Positions 8,965-18,034 of a stretch of 64,000 bases of DNA are shown piece by piece. The notes under the pieces were generated by a model. It saw only the letters and a list, made by a program, of their open reading frames with translations, made no database searches and was not told where the DNA came from. The translations under genes and the position numbers were made by a program. This DNA comes from Chitinibacter bivalviorum (GTDB taxonomy: Bacteria; Pseudomonadota; Gammaproteobacteria; Burkholderiales; Chitinibacteraceae), in contig NZ_CP058627.1 in NCBI RefSeq assembly GCF_013403565.1, positions 3,348,001 to 3,412,000 of the forward strand, in the 5' to 3' direction. Each line of letters opens with the position of its first letter. Within the stretch, counting starts at the first letter, position 1.

Positions 8965-9662
8965 GTATGGCTTTGCAGGCTAATTTCCAATTGGCCTCTG
9001 GCCATATACCCTACCAAGTGCAACGCAGTGCCCGCCGACGCAGTATCGGTTTGAAAATCGATACCACGGGCCTGACGATTATTCTGCCGCAACGTGCGCC
9101 CTTGGCCGAGGCCGAGCGCGTGATTCGACTTAAACTGGCGTGGATTCAAGCCAAGCTGGCCGAGCGCGAAGCGCGGGTGATTGCCGACCCCGCACCCAAA
9201 TTAGCGTGGGGCGAAGCGGTATGGTGGCTCGGTGAGCAGCGCAATTTGCAGCCGGCTTTACGCGGCAAGCTCACAGACGACGTGTTATTTCTATGCGCCG
9301 CGAACGACGCGCGAATACCCGACGCTTTGGCCCGATTTTACCAGCGCAGCGCCAAACCCTATTTTGCCGAGCGCATTGCAGTCTGGTCGGCGCGAATGAA
9401 TTTGTATCCGACTCAAACCGCTCTGTCGTCCGCACGCACGCGCTGGGGAAGTTGTACTTCAAAAGGTGTTGTACGACTCAATTGGCGCTTGATGCAGGCC
9501 CCGGCGAGTGTGATTGATTACGTCATCATTCACGAATTGGCTCATCTGGCCGAGATGAACCACTCTGCCCGGTTTTGGGCGATCGTCGCGCAAGTTTGCC
9601 CGAACTGGAAAGCTGAGCGTGCCTGGTTGAAACACTATGGCAATCAATTGCTAAATTGGTAG
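8961..9662 (+). CDS. YgjP-like zinc metalloprotease (DUF45/SprT-like)
   Basis: 233 residues. The zinc-metalloprotease signature HELAHLAEMNHSARFW near residue 190 contains HExxH, where the two His and a downstream His bind zinc and Glu is catalytic. It is preceded by TRWGSCTSKGVVRLNWRL, the conserved segment of the YgjP/DUF45 family. The protein is likely cytosolic; its substrate is unknown. The start is GTG 8961 overlapping the plsC stop (or ATG 8967, two codons later). It is the last gene before the LPMO and is followed by a short AT-rich inverted repeat rather than a terminator. Confidence 0.88.
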   Translation: MSMALQANFQLASGHIPYQVQRSARRRSIGLKIDTTGLTIILPQRAPLAEAERVIRLKLAWIQAKLAEREARVIADPAPKLAWGEAVWWLGEQRNLQPALRGKLTDDVLFLCAANDARIPDALARFYQRSAKPYFAERIAVWSARMNLYPTQTALSSARTRWGSCTSKGVVRLNWRLMQAPASVIDYVIIHELAHLAEMNHSARFWAIVAQVCPNWKAERAWLKHYGNQLLNW

Positions 9663-9667
9663 CTGAA

Positions 9668-9696
9668 GGTATTGATTTGAAAATAATTAAAATACC
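9668..9696. repeat. short GGTAT/ATACC inverted repeat after the YgjP-like gene
   Basis: GGTAT at 9668 and ATACC ending at 9696 bound a 29-bp AT-rich stretch beginning 5 bp after the stop. The arms and the position resemble the 49-bp intergenic elements found elsewhere in the window. The length does not, so it may be a shortened relative or chance. Confidence 0.25.
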
Positions 9697-9897
9697 ACTG
9701 TGTTCTACTTCATAGATAAGTAATACCCCTAGTCCGATTTGCCCTTGTCATTTCTTTCTTTGGCATGATAAATTTTGACCGCGAAATTTCATCTCGATTT
9801 TTCGCTTAAAAATACTAAAAAATCAAACGCTTATATACGGAAAGAACAAAGAATATTGTTCAGTCGTATTGATGCCTGCCACTTAATGGAGAAGACA

Positions 9898-11313
9898 ATG
9901 CAAAAACAACGCAATGGGCGTGCTCTGCCCATCCGTATTGCGCTCGGCCTCGGTTTGCTGGCGACTAGCCAGCTGGTCTTAGCGCATGGCTCAATGGAAG
10001 TCCCGGTGAGCCGCGTTTTAAGCTGCTTTAACGAAGGCCCGGAAAATCCAAAATCAGCCGCTTGCCAGGCTGCGGTTGCTGTATCAGGCCCGCAGTTTTT
10101 GTACGATTGGTCTGGTGTAAATCAGTTGCCAGCGGGCAACCACAAAGGTTTTGTGCCTGATGGCCAATTGTGTGCAGGTGGTAAGGCCAACTACGCGGGT
10201 CTTAATCTGCCACGGACTGATTGGTCTGCAACGAATATTGCGCCCGATGCCAATGGCAAATTTGAATTCACGTTTAACGCGCCAGCGCCCCATGCCACGA
10301 CCGACTGGGTGTTTTATGTAACTAAAGACGGTTGGAACCCCAATCAAGCCTTGTCGTGGAGTGATCTGGAAGGCGTGTATGGTGAAGGTTTCTGCAAATT
10401 TAGCGATAAAGCCAAAAATCTACCCGTCATTAGCGCCGATAAACGCTACAAAATGTCGTGTACTTTGCCAAAGAAAACCGGCAAACACATTATCTTCGTC
10501 ACTTGGCAGCGTAGTGATAGTGCCGAAGCATTTTACTCATGCTCGGACGTAAATTTCCCTGGCACGATTTCAACGTACAAAGAACTGGGCCAATTGCGTG
10601 CGCAAGCCAATCTGGCCGAAAAGTCGACCGTGACTTTCCGTCTGTTTGATAAAAACGGTGTGGACTTGGAATCAGCACAAATTGTGGCTGATTTTGATGC
10701 GCAAACTGGGGCTGACCTGACGCAAATGAACATCTGGCCGTATTTCTTGGCGCAGAAAGTGAATGGCACGTCGAAGTTTGTCAGCGTGGGTGTATTGCAA
10801 GCTAATGGCGCAGTTGCGCCAGTGCAAAATGCACAAGATAACCGCGTGTATAGCCGTAATGGTCAAGACTATATCTACCGAGTGGATATTGCAGCCCCGG
10901 CTGGCGTAACGCCGAAGCCAACAACTGCACCAGCGCTGACACCGACTCCAGCGCCGGTGATTACTCCTGCTCCAGTCGTAACGCCAACTCCAGCTCCCGT
11001 TGTTACCCCCGTTCCGGTGGTGACGCCGAAACCGACGGTTGCGCCGAGCACGCCGACGCCCGTTGTGACACCGAAACCAACGGTAGCGCCTGTTGTAACA
11101 CCAACCCCTGCTCCTATCGTAACGCCTGTAGCCACGGCTCCGGCAACGAATGCGTGTGTAGCCGCTTGGGATAGCGCCAAAGTGTATGCCAACCCAGGCA
11201 ATACAGTGAGCTATGCAGGTCGTAACTACCAGAATAAATGGTGGACGACAGGTGAGAAGCCAGATCCTGCTAGCCAGTGGGGAGTGTGGAAAGATATGGG
11301 CGCTTGCAAGTAA
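9898..11313 (+). CDS. AA10 lytic polysaccharide monooxygenase with CBM5/12 (chitin-active, GbpA-like)
   Basis: 471 residues from ATG 9898, chosen because GGAG lies 7 bp upstream and a signal peptide follows directly; the longer frame from 9775 adds 41 unconserved residues. Cleavage after LVLA leaves His30 as the mature N-terminus (HGSMEVPVSR), the first copper ligand of the histidine brace. His132 (PAPHATTDWVFY) is the second. The AA10 domain spans about 30-215 and oxidatively cleaves crystalline chitin outside the cell. A GbpA-type second domain (about 220-335), a long Thr/Pro/Val linker (about 335-418) and a C-terminal CBM5/12 (AAWDSAKVY...KWWTTGEKPDPASQW, about 420-471) follow. The CBM closely matches those of the two chitinases in this window. 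Confidence 0.95.
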   Translation: MQKQRNGRALPIRIALGLGLLATSQLVLAHGSMEVPVSRVLSCFNEGPENPKSAACQAAVAVSGPQFLYDWSGVNQLPAGNHKGFVPDGQLCAGGKANYAGLNLPRTDWSATNIAPDANGKFEFTFNAPAPHATTDWVFYVTKDGWNPNQALSWSDLEGVYGEGFCKFSDKAKNLPVISADKRYKMSCTLPKKTGKHIIFVTWQRSDSAEAFYSCSDVNFPGTISTYKELGQLRAQANLAEKSTVTFRLFDKNGVDLESAQIVADFDAQTGADLTQMNIWPYFLAQKVNGTSKFVSVGVLQANGAVAPVQNAQDNRVYSRNGQDYIYRVDIAAPAGVTPKPTTAPALTPTPAPVITPAPVVTPTPAPVVTPVPVVTPKPTVAPSTPTPVVTPKPTVAPVVTPTPAPIVTPVATAPATNACVAAWDSAKVYANPGNTVSYAGRNYQNKWWTTGEKPDPASQWGVWKDMGACK

Positions 11314-11330
11314 GCGTATCCATTTAAATC

Positions 11331-11360
11331 AAAGCCCATCGCATGCGATGGGCTTTTTTT
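11331..11360 (+). terminator. intrinsic terminator of the LPMO gene
   Basis: AAAGCCCATCGC and GCGATGGGCTTT form a perfect stem around a very short AT loop, followed by a run of seven or more T, 18 bp after the stop codon. Confidence 0.93.
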
Positions 11361-11380
11361 ATACTCCGTCATTGGGGGGG

Positions 11381-11674
11381 CTACTCGGTATAGGGCGTGC
11401 TGATTGCTGGTTGCGGCGTCTCGATGGCGCTTACTTTGGGTGTTGCCGATTGGGCGGTACTGCTGGCGGTCGGCCGGTTGGCCGCATCATAAGCATATTC
11501 ACCCACAGCCATCGCGCCAGTAGCAACCGTTTTGGTTGCGTCAAAAGTAATGCCAACGACGGTTGTTGTCGCGTTAATCGCCGCTGCACCAACGATTGCG
11601 GTGGTGGTCACCACGGCGCAGCCATTTAAAATGATGCAAAGTAGGGCCGCGCTGAGCCATTTATATTGTCGCAT
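11381..11674 (-). CDS. small alanine/threonine-rich lipoprotein
   Basis: 97 residues. Signal peptide MRQYKWLSAALLCIILNGC with lipobox LNGC (Cys19) predicts a lipid-anchored envelope protein. The mature part is low-complexity: AVVTTTAIVGAAAINATTT, then a short conserved-looking VGITFDATKTVATGA and an Ala/Thr/Pro-rich tail. Similar small lipoproteins are common in betaproteobacteria, but I do not recognise a function. It is convergent with the LPMO gene and divergent from waaC. Confidence 0.65.
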   Translation of the reverse strand: MRQYKWLSAALLCIILNGCAVVTTTAIVGAAAINATTTVVGITFDATKTVATGAMAVGEYAYDAANRPTASSTAQSATPKVSAIETPQPAISTPYTE

Positions 11675-11757
11675 GTGATTTGACTGAGATGAATTGAGGC
11701 GCGATTGTCGGTTAAACTGGCGCTCTCGTCGAGTTGACTCTTACCTACGGTTGTTGC

Positions 11758-12705
11758 ATGCAGCGCATTCTGATTTCTAAAATCACCTCTTTAGGCGATG
11801 TTTTATTTGCGTTGCCGATGATTACCGATATTCGCCAGCATTTTCCTGATGTCAAAATTGATTGGGTTGTCGATGAATCATTTGCGGCCTTGCCTGCGTT
11901 GCATCCTGCGATTGATCGCGTAATTGGCGTGCCTTTACGCGGAATTAAAAAACAGAAATTGATGCAAGCTAGCCGCAATCTGTTGCGAGCAATCGGAGAA
12001 CTACGCACAGAGCATTACGATGTCGTGCTCGATTGCCATGGCATGATTAAAAGTGCGCTATTGAGCAAAGTGGCCAAAGCCAAGCACATAATTGGGCCAC
12101 CGAATTATCGCTTGGGTGAACAAGTGTCACGGCATGCCTATGATCGGCAAGTGAGCCCCGATGCGACTTTGCCGGCGGTGGATTGGTATCGCTCGTATGC
12201 GGGTTTAGCTTTGGGTTATCAAGTGACGGGGCAGCCTGATTTTGGTTTGAGGCCAGCACCGTTTCAACCGGAATGGTTACCGCAAAAGCCATACGTTATG
12301 TGTTTTCATGCGGCATCAAAGGTTGAAAAAACATGGCCAATCGAAGCTTGGGAAGCGGTACTGAAAGATTTAGAAGACCACGGTATTGCTGCCGTTCTGC
12401 CATGGGGGGCGCCACACGAGTATGAGTTTGCCCAAGCCTTGGCTGTGCGTCTCACACGAGCGGTTGTCGCACCCAAGATGACGGTCGGTGAAATTGCCGG
12501 CCTGATTGATCGGGCGCTGTGGGTGATTGGTGTTGATACAGGCATGACGCATCTGGCAGAAAGCCTCAATAAACCGACCATTGCGCTGTATACCGTGACA
12601 GACTCCGCTACTTACCATCCTGCGTGGAACCCACAGGCGCATTCCTTGGGTGGGAATGGCCAGATTCCTTCGGTAGATGCGGTGCTGGATTTAATTGGGC
12701 GCTAG
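11758..12705 (+). CDS. waaC: lipopolysaccharide heptosyltransferase I
   Basis: 315 residues from ATG 11758 (MQRILISKITSLGDVLFALP), the family's usual start; an upstream TTG adds 8 residues. It is a GT9 family GT-B glycosyltransferase that adds the first L-glycero-D-manno-heptose to Kdo2-lipid A on the cytosolic face of the inner membrane. Visible features are the SLGDVL loop at the N-terminus, DCHGMIKSALLSKVAKA, and the C-terminal nucleotide-sugar region GVDTGMTHLAESLNKP. The stop codon overlaps the left end of a 49-bp repeat element that separates it from the convergent dgt gene. Confidence 0.93.
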   Translation: MQRILISKITSLGDVLFALPMITDIRQHFPDVKIDWVVDESFAALPALHPAIDRVIGVPLRGIKKQKLMQASRNLLRAIGELRTEHYDVVLDCHGMIKSALLSKVAKAKHIIGPPNYRLGEQVSRHAYDRQVSPDATLPAVDWYRSYAGLALGYQVTGQPDFGLRPAPFQPEWLPQKPYVMCFHAASKVEKTWPIEAWEAVLKDLEDHGIAAVLPWGAPHEYEFAQALAVRLTRAVVAPKMTVGEIAGLIDRALWVIGVDTGMTHLAESLNKPTIALYTVTDSATYHPAWNPQAHSLGGNGQIPSVDAVLDLIGR

Positions 12706-12752
12706 GTATTTTTATAGGGGCCAATTTAATAAAGGCCTTTAGTGATATACCC
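12704..12752. repeat. 49-bp GGGTAT-N37-ATACCC element, copy 1
   Basis: The element begins AGGTAT (one mismatch) and ends ATACCC exactly 49 bp later. It fills the whole gap between the convergent waaC and dgt genes, overlapping both stop codons. An inner GGCC / GGCC pair could extend the hairpin. No classical terminator is present in this gap. Confidence 0.7.
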
Positions 12753-14077
12753 TATCTACCCATGCCTCCGACTTGTTGTGCCAAATAAGTCGCGTAGTTA
12801 TCGGTCATGCCGCCGACAAAATCGAGTACTCGGCGATAGCTTTCGTACAGCGGCCACTCTTTCCGCGGCACATTGTATTCCATGAGATCGAGGACCCGTT
12901 TCATGCGAAATGGCATGTGCTGACTGACTTTGAGCTCGTACGAAGCTTTGCAAAATGCGTCGAGCAAAATATCCAGACAGGTAAACGAGCCAACCTCGAT
13001 TTCAATTTTACGCCGCTCATTAAAAATGCGATCGCGGGCTAATTGCTTGGCTTCGTTAATGCCTTGTCGCATGGTGTAGGGGCAATCGTTGAGCAGATCG
13101 CCCTGATAAGTGCCTTCCATCAAACGTTGGTAATTGGCCATAAAGGTATTGGCGACTTCGCGCACACAACGATCAATTGCTTTGCCACGCAGCAGGGATA
13201 TTTTGCGCCGAGTCGAAGGGGCTGCGGCAACTTCCATTTCGAGCAAGCTACGCTCGCCACCGCAGATTTTCATTAAGAGCGGCTCAACGGTTTCGTAGGG
13301 CAGCATTCCGATTTCAATGCCGTCTTCCAGATCGAGAATCGCGTAGCAAATATCATCAGACGCTTCCATCAGGTAGGACAGGGGATGACGGGCCCATTTA
13401 CCTTCGGCTATTTGGGGTAAGCCTAGCGTTTTGGCGACGTGGGCCAAAATGTCGTGCTCAGTTTCGTAGCAACTGAATTTACCTTTGCCGCCTGCGTGTT
13501 CGCTGGTCCACGGGTATTTGAGTGTGGTGCCCAAGGTGGCATACGTCAGGCGCAGGCCGCCTTCAAAACGATGGTTTTCCAGTTGGGTGATGATGCGAAA
13601 ACCTTGGGCGTTTCCCTCGTAGGTCGTCAGATCGCGCCGTTCTGCTGGGTTTAGATTTTGCATTAAATAGGCATGATCGGGGCGCCGAAACCAGTCGCGA
13701 ATAGCATATTCACCAGCATGCCCAAATGGTGGGTTGCCAATGTCGTGAGCCAGGCAAGCGGCTTGTACAATGCCACCCAAATCATAGGGTGTAATGTGTG
13801 CAGGGAGCTCGCCTTGCAAGCGCTCACCAATCAGTACGCCTAAGCTGCGACCGACGCAGGCCACTTCAATGCTGTGCGTGAGCCGGGTATGCACGTGGTC
13901 ATTTTCGGTCATCGGGTGGACTTGCGTTTTGCGGCCCATGCGACGAAATGGCGAGCAAAATACGATGCGATCATGGTCTTTATGGTAATTGCTGCGCCCC
14001 GCTTCGATGTCGATGGGCTCGGCATCATCGACGCCGAGACGCTGGGCACTCAGTAATTGCGGCCATTGCATGGTCAT
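12752..14077 (-). CDS. dgt: deoxyguanosinetriphosphate triphosphohydrolase
   Basis: 441 residues of the HD superfamily. The N-terminus has the SNYHKDHDRIVFCSPFRRM segment typical of dNTPases. Metal-binding residues appear in TRLTHSIEVA (His) and CLAHDIGNPPFGHAGE (the HD doublet), and a downstream DDICYAILDLEDG supplies the last Asp. The enzyme hydrolyses dGTP (possibly other dNTPs) to the nucleoside and triphosphate. The start may be ATG 14077 or ATG 14071; its ATG overlaps the stop of the upstream EAL gene by 4 bp (14074-14077), so the two are cotranscribed. Confidence 0.93.
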   Translation of the reverse strand: MTMQWPQLLSAQRLGVDDAEPIDIEAGRSNYHKDHDRIVFCSPFRRMGRKTQVHPMTENDHVHTRLTHSIEVACVGRSLGVLIGERLQGELPAHITPYDLGGIVQAACLAHDIGNPPFGHAGEYAIRDWFRRPDHAYLMQNLNPAERRDLTTYEGNAQGFRIITQLENHRFEGGLRLTYATLGTTLKYPWTSEHAGGKGKFSCYETEHDILAHVAKTLGLPQIAEGKWARHPLSYLMEASDDICYAILDLEDGIEIGMLPYETVEPLLMKICGGERSLLEMEVAAAPSTRRKISLLRGKAIDRCVREVANTFMANYQRLMEGTYQGDLLNDCPYTMRQGINEAKQLARDRIFNERRKIEIEVGSFTCLDILLDAFCKASYELKVSQHMPFRMKRVLDLMEYNVPRKEWPLYESYRRVLDFVGGMTDNYATYLAQQVGGMGR

Positions 14078-15336
14078 AGAATTGCTCGCTGCTGGATGAA
14101 ATTTAAAGTGTCGTTCAATGTGAGCGGCTTGCTATATAAAAAGCCCTGAATGACGTCGCAATGATAGTTATGCAGAACATCTTTGACGGCTTCATCTTCA
14201 ACGCCCTCAGCAGTAACCCACAATTTCAAACGATGAGCCAACTCGATGACGCTTTGGACAATGGCGCGATCTTCGACGCTCTCGGCCAAATTCATCACAA
14301 AACTGCGGTCGATTTTTAACTCGTCAATCGGTAAACGCTTGAGGTAGGCGAGTGAAGAATAACCGGTACCAAAATCATCGAGAGCCAGTTTGCAGCCCAT
14401 TTCTTTGATTTGATGTAGCTGTTTTAGTGCCAATTCAAATTCTTCAATAACGGCCGACTCGGTGATTTCAAAAATTACTTTTTCAGCCGGAACGCTCCAG
14501 ACGGCTAACGCATTGGAGATAAACCCAGCCAGATGTGGGTCACGCAAATTATTTGGCGCAAGGTTAATACTCATATTGCCCACATAGCCGCTTTGCCTGA
14601 GCTGGGCGAAATTGCGTAATCCCGTTTGAATGACCCAGTGTGTTAGTTTATCCATCAAGCCCAGATGTTCAGCCACACTGATGATTTCATACGGGGAAAT
14701 GGCACCGAGCAGCTCGTCTTCCCAGCGCAGCAGGACTTCTAAGCCGACGACGCGGAGGCCTTGTTTGGATATTTGGGGCTGAAATACCAGATGGAAACGA
14801 TTTTGGTGCAGTGCTTCGCGTAATGGCGATTCAAGCCGAGCAAGCTGTTGTCCAAGCCAATCCCGATTTGGGTCATAGATACCGATGTGGTCTTGAGCAA
14901 ATTGATGCGCCGCAATTTTGGCGGCATCGATCAGATTCTCACCGTTTTTGCCATGTTCGGGCGCGAGCGCGATTCCAATCAGGGGGTGAAGTCGCAGTTC
15001 ATTCTCGTCCACTTCGCATAATGTGTTTTGGGCGCGATTGGCGGCCAAGATGGCATGACTCAGCCCGCTGAGCTGATTGAGCAGTAGCAAGATGGAATGA
15101 GAGTCGAGCTGGAATAAGCGGTCGGTAGGGCGCAATAAACTACTCACCCGCTCGACCATCAGTTCAAGCAATTGATCACGATAGTGGCCAGGATGGAGAT
15201 GCCTAAGCTCGAGGTAAATGACGGCTGTTTGCTTATCAGGGGCGGATAACTCAATCCCTTGGGTAATGCATTCGTCGAGTAAGTGCCGCGGCGTGATAGT
15301 TTGTTCGGTGCGATTGTTTTGGCGCGGCTGGGTCAT
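14074..15336 (-). CDS. EAL-domain c-di-GMP phosphodiesterase with degenerate GGDEF
   Basis: 420 residues. Residues about 30-165 look like a GGDEF fold that has lost its signature. Residues about 170-418 form an EAL domain. Its signature reads EVLLRW instead of EALLRW, keeping the metal-binding Glu. The rest of the active site is present: SINLAPNNL (Asn), FEITES (Glu), LDDFGTGYSSLAYL (Asp pair), LKID (Lys), TAEGVED (Glu) and IQGFLYSKPL (Gln). Catalysis of c-di-GMP to pGpG is therefore plausible. It has no membrane segment. It sits between the HD-GYP gene (3 bp upstream) and dgt (overlapping), so three genes form one minus-strand unit. Confidence 0.9.
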   Translation of the reverse strand: MTQPRQNNRTEQTITPRHLLDECITQGIELSAPDKQTAVIYLELRHLHPGHYRDQLLELMVERVSSLLRPTDRLFQLDSHSILLLLNQLSGLSHAILAANRAQNTLCEVDENELRLHPLIGIALAPEHGKNGENLIDAAKIAAHQFAQDHIGIYDPNRDWLGQQLARLESPLREALHQNRFHLVFQPQISKQGLRVVGLEVLLRWEDELLGAISPYEIISVAEHLGLMDKLTHWVIQTGLRNFAQLRQSGYVGNMSINLAPNNLRDPHLAGFISNALAVWSVPAEKVIFEITESAVIEEFELALKQLHQIKEMGCKLALDDFGTGYSSLAYLKRLPIDELKIDRSFVMNLAESVEDRAIVQSVIELAHRLKLWVTAEGVEDEAVKDVLHNYHCDVIQGFLYSKPLTLNDTLNFIQQRAIL

Positions 15337-15339
15337 TGT

Positions 15340-16764
15340 TTACTCCAAGAAATACTCTCGAGGATCAATATTGTAGGCGCCGCGAGAGAGCTCGCGTCTG
15401 AGGGAAATTGGCAGGCCATTGGGGGCACTTGGATTGGTAATCAAATCCAGCGTATGGGGTTGCGCATAGGGTTTTTTATCACTGCCCAAGATAATCATTA
15501 ATTTGGGTTTAAGCCGCCGGACGCGGTTTTGACCAATGACGATGCCGACTTCGCCGGTTGATAATTCGACCAAAGTGCCAACGTGGAAAATCCCAATACA
15601 TTGCGCAAATTGCTCCACCAAGGCTGGGTGGAAATAGCGCTCGCTCCACTTGTAGAGTAATTGCAACGCTTCATGCGGCGGTTTGGCGTCGGAATAGCTG
15701 CGCTCACTGGTGAGCGCGGTAAAACAGTCCACAATCCCGGCCATGCTGCCAAAGATGCCGATTTCCTCTGCTTTCAATCCGTTGGGATAGCCGCTGCCGT
15801 CGTAACGTTCATGGTGACGTGCAACCATATCAAACACATCGGTTGGCACGCTATCCATTTGACCCAGAATGTCCAAGCTGTGTTTGACATGGGTTTTCAT
15901 CAGCATGAATTCCCCCTGGGTAAAACGGCCCGTACGGCTAAGCAGTTCCTCGGGGAGTTTGACTTTACCGATGTCGAGCATCAAACCAGCCAGCCCGAGT
16001 TTTTGTAATTCTTCGACCGGGTAGCCGAGATGGCGGCCAAATGCGAGCAGGTAAACGGCGGTATCAATCGAGTGTGAGTAGCTGTATTGATCTCGATCTT
16101 TCAATTGCGTGAGCAGCAGCAGCGCATTGGGATTACGAATGATGGAGTTCACCATATCGTTGACAATACTGGTGGCTTCCTCAATCTTGGGCTGCAATTC
16201 TTGGCGCACTGATTTCATCATGCTTTGCATGAATTCGCGTGATGCGAGGTGAATCGCTTGCGCTTTGGGTAGCTCTACTTCAACCTGATCTTCCTGCTCG
16301 TACAGTACAATCGATCCAACAAACGGTACAGTGCCTTTGGCGTCAGATTTGTTTTTGCTGCGAAAACGGGAAAATAACTGCCGTAATTCACGTAAAACAT
16401 TGATGCGTTCGCGACGATCTTTTTCGTCCATTTGTGGCTGAACCAGCGCTGTGATGGTCGGCGCTGAAAATGATTCAGCGCCATGGCTCAATGTGCTGGA
16501 AACCAATGAGCTCCATCGCGCCAAACCACCGGTAGAGCGACTTAAATCAACCTTGACGTTCTCGCAATATTCTCGCAATTGCTCAATTTGAGCTTGGCTC
16601 TCGATTAAAAAACCTTGCAATAAAAACGGCGTGTCTAGCCATGGCCGATCTAACTCGGTGACATAGAGGCCTAATTGCAAATCAAGTACGTGAACGCGAG
16701 TTTCCAAGTTTGTGGTCTGTCTGCTGAAAAGGATCAATACAGGGTAGCCATTTAGTTTAATCAC
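15340..16764 (-). CDS. HD-GYP domain protein with DUF3391; HD motif altered
   Basis: 474 residues. An N-terminal DUF3391-like region (VLDLQLGLYVTELDRPWLD, about 24-130) precedes an HD-GYP domain (about 190-400). HHERYDGSGYPNGL contains an intact GYP motif and HSIDTAVYLLAFG supplies the first His. The HD doublet reads MLDIGKVKLPEELL, with Leu where the metal-binding His normally stands; the codon is CTC and CAC would be a single change. The domain may bind fewer metals, hydrolyse c-di-GMP poorly or act as a receptor. The start is uncertain: GTG 16764 has no good ribosome-binding site, and TTG 16707 lies closer to the conserved domain. It is followed by the EAL gene after 3 bp. Confidence 0.87.
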   Translation of the reverse strand: MIKLNGYPVLILFSRQTTNLETRVHVLDLQLGLYVTELDRPWLDTPFLLQGFLIESQAQIEQLREYCENVKVDLSRSTGGLARWSSLVSSTLSHGAESFSAPTITALVQPQMDEKDRRERINVLRELRQLFSRFRSKNKSDAKGTVPFVGSIVLYEQEDQVEVELPKAQAIHLASREFMQSMMKSVRQELQPKIEEATSIVNDMVNSIIRNPNALLLLTQLKDRDQYSYSHSIDTAVYLLAFGRHLGYPVEELQKLGLAGLMLDIGKVKLPEELLSRTGRFTQGEFMLMKTHVKHSLDILGQMDSVPTDVFDMVARHHERYDGSGYPNGLKAEEIGIFGSMAGIVDCFTALTSERSYSDAKPPHEALQLLYKWSERYFHPALVEQFAQCIGIFHVGTLVELSTGEVGIVIGQNRVRRLKPKLMIILGSDKKPYAQPHTLDLITNPSAPNGLPISLRRELSRGAYNIDPREYFLE

Positions 16765-16935
16765 ATGGCTGAGTGTTTCATTTTAGGCCAAGTGCGCGTG
16801 ATTGGGCGAAGTCAGCGGCATTTTTCTTGCTCTAGAGATAAAAAACGTGAATTGTATTGCTCAGTCATCGGTTTTCCCCATGTTGTGGGAGGGCGACTTT
16901 TGTTAGAATAACGCGGCTTTTTCGTGAGGATAATC

Positions 16936-18024
16936 ATGGCGCTGCTTGAGATTCGGGATGTTGTAAAACGCTTTGGTGATTTTACGGCGGTTAACCACGT
17001 CAGCCTCGCGGTAGAGGCGGGTGAGTTTTTTACTTTGCTGGGCCCTTCTGGCTGCGGCAAAACAACATTATTGCGGATGCTGGCGGGCTTTGAGCAGCCT
17101 GATTCAGGTGAGATCGTACTTGATGGCGTTAATGTTGCTGGCGTGCCGCCAGAAAAACGCCCAGTGCATACAGTATTTCAGAATTACGCACTTTTCCCAC
17201 ATATGACTGTGGCGCAAAACATCGCGTTTCCATTGAAAATGGCCAATGTGTCGCCTGAAGACATTAAGACTCGCGTAGCCGAAGTGCTCGATGATGTGCG
17301 CTTAACGCAATTTGCCACCCGTTTTCCGAATGAATTATCAGGTGGCCAGCGTCAACGCGTTGCAATTGCACGTGCGCTGGTTAATCGTCCGCGCCTATTA
17401 TTGCTCGATGAGCCGCTCTCCGCGCTCGATGCCAAGCTGCGTGAAGAAATGCAGATTGAATTGATTAATCTGCAAAAAGAAGTCGGCATCACGTTTGTGT
17501 ATGTAACCCACGATCAAGGTGAAGCGCTGGCTTTGTCGCATCGGATTGCGGTGATGAATAAAGGCGAAGTGGCGCAACTGGATGCGCCAGAAACCATTTA
17601 TAGCTATCCAAAAAGCCGTTTCGTGGCTGATTTTATTGGTCAGTGTAATTTGCTCGATGCCACGATTAAGTCGATTGGTAATGATCGTATGCAAGTCGAA
17701 ATCGCGGGCGTCGGGATTGCCGAAACCTTGCCTGTGGCTGGTGCGCAAGTGGGGCAGAGTGGTTGCCTTACTTTGCGGCCCGAAAAAATCAAATTGGGCG
17801 CTAGTTTGCCCAGTGATGATGCCGACGAAGTACATTTCAAAGGCAAGGTCCACGATTGCCTGTATTTGGGCGATGTAACGATTTACATCGTCGAGCTCGA
17901 TAACGGTATGTTGGTGGAAACCATGTTGCCAAATTCGGCGCCTGGGCGCGCCAAATTCTTTGATGATAATGATCTGGTTGAATTGGCGTGGCGTTTTGAC
18001 GCTGGCCATTTCATTCTGGCTTGA
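16936..18024 (+). CDS. potA: spermidine/putrescine ABC transporter ATP-binding protein
   Basis: 362 residues from ATG 16936, chosen over GTG 16924 because GTGAGGA serves as its ribosome-binding site. It has Walker A GPSGCGKTT, the Q-loop QNYALFPHM, the signature LSGGQRQRVAIARA, Walker B LLLLDEPLSALD and the H-loop VTHDQ. A C-terminal TOBE-like regulatory part includes LRPEKIKLG. It powers polyamine import by PotBC. The gene begins potABC, with potB 10 bp downstream. Confidence 0.94.
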   Translation: MALLEIRDVVKRFGDFTAVNHVSLAVEAGEFFTLLGPSGCGKTTLLRMLAGFEQPDSGEIVLDGVNVAGVPPEKRPVHTVFQNYALFPHMTVAQNIAFPLKMANVSPEDIKTRVAEVLDDVRLTQFATRFPNELSGGQRQRVAIARALVNRPRLLLLDEPLSALDAKLREEMQIELINLQKEVGITFVYVTHDQGEALALSHRIAVMNKGEVAQLDAPETIYSYPKSRFVADFIGQCNLLDATIKSIGNDRMQVEIAGVGIAETLPVAGAQVGQSGCLTLRPEKIKLGASLPSDDADEVHFKGKVHDCLYLGDVTIYIVELDNGMLVETMLPNSAPGRAKFFDDNDLVELAWRFDAGHFILA

Positions 18025-18034
18025 GGCGTAGAGC

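Noticed and set aside
12704..12752. Integron attC sites as explanation of the 49-bp elements
   Set aside because: The ends are not GTTRRRY/RYYYAAC and the flanking genes are housekeeping genes, not cassettes.
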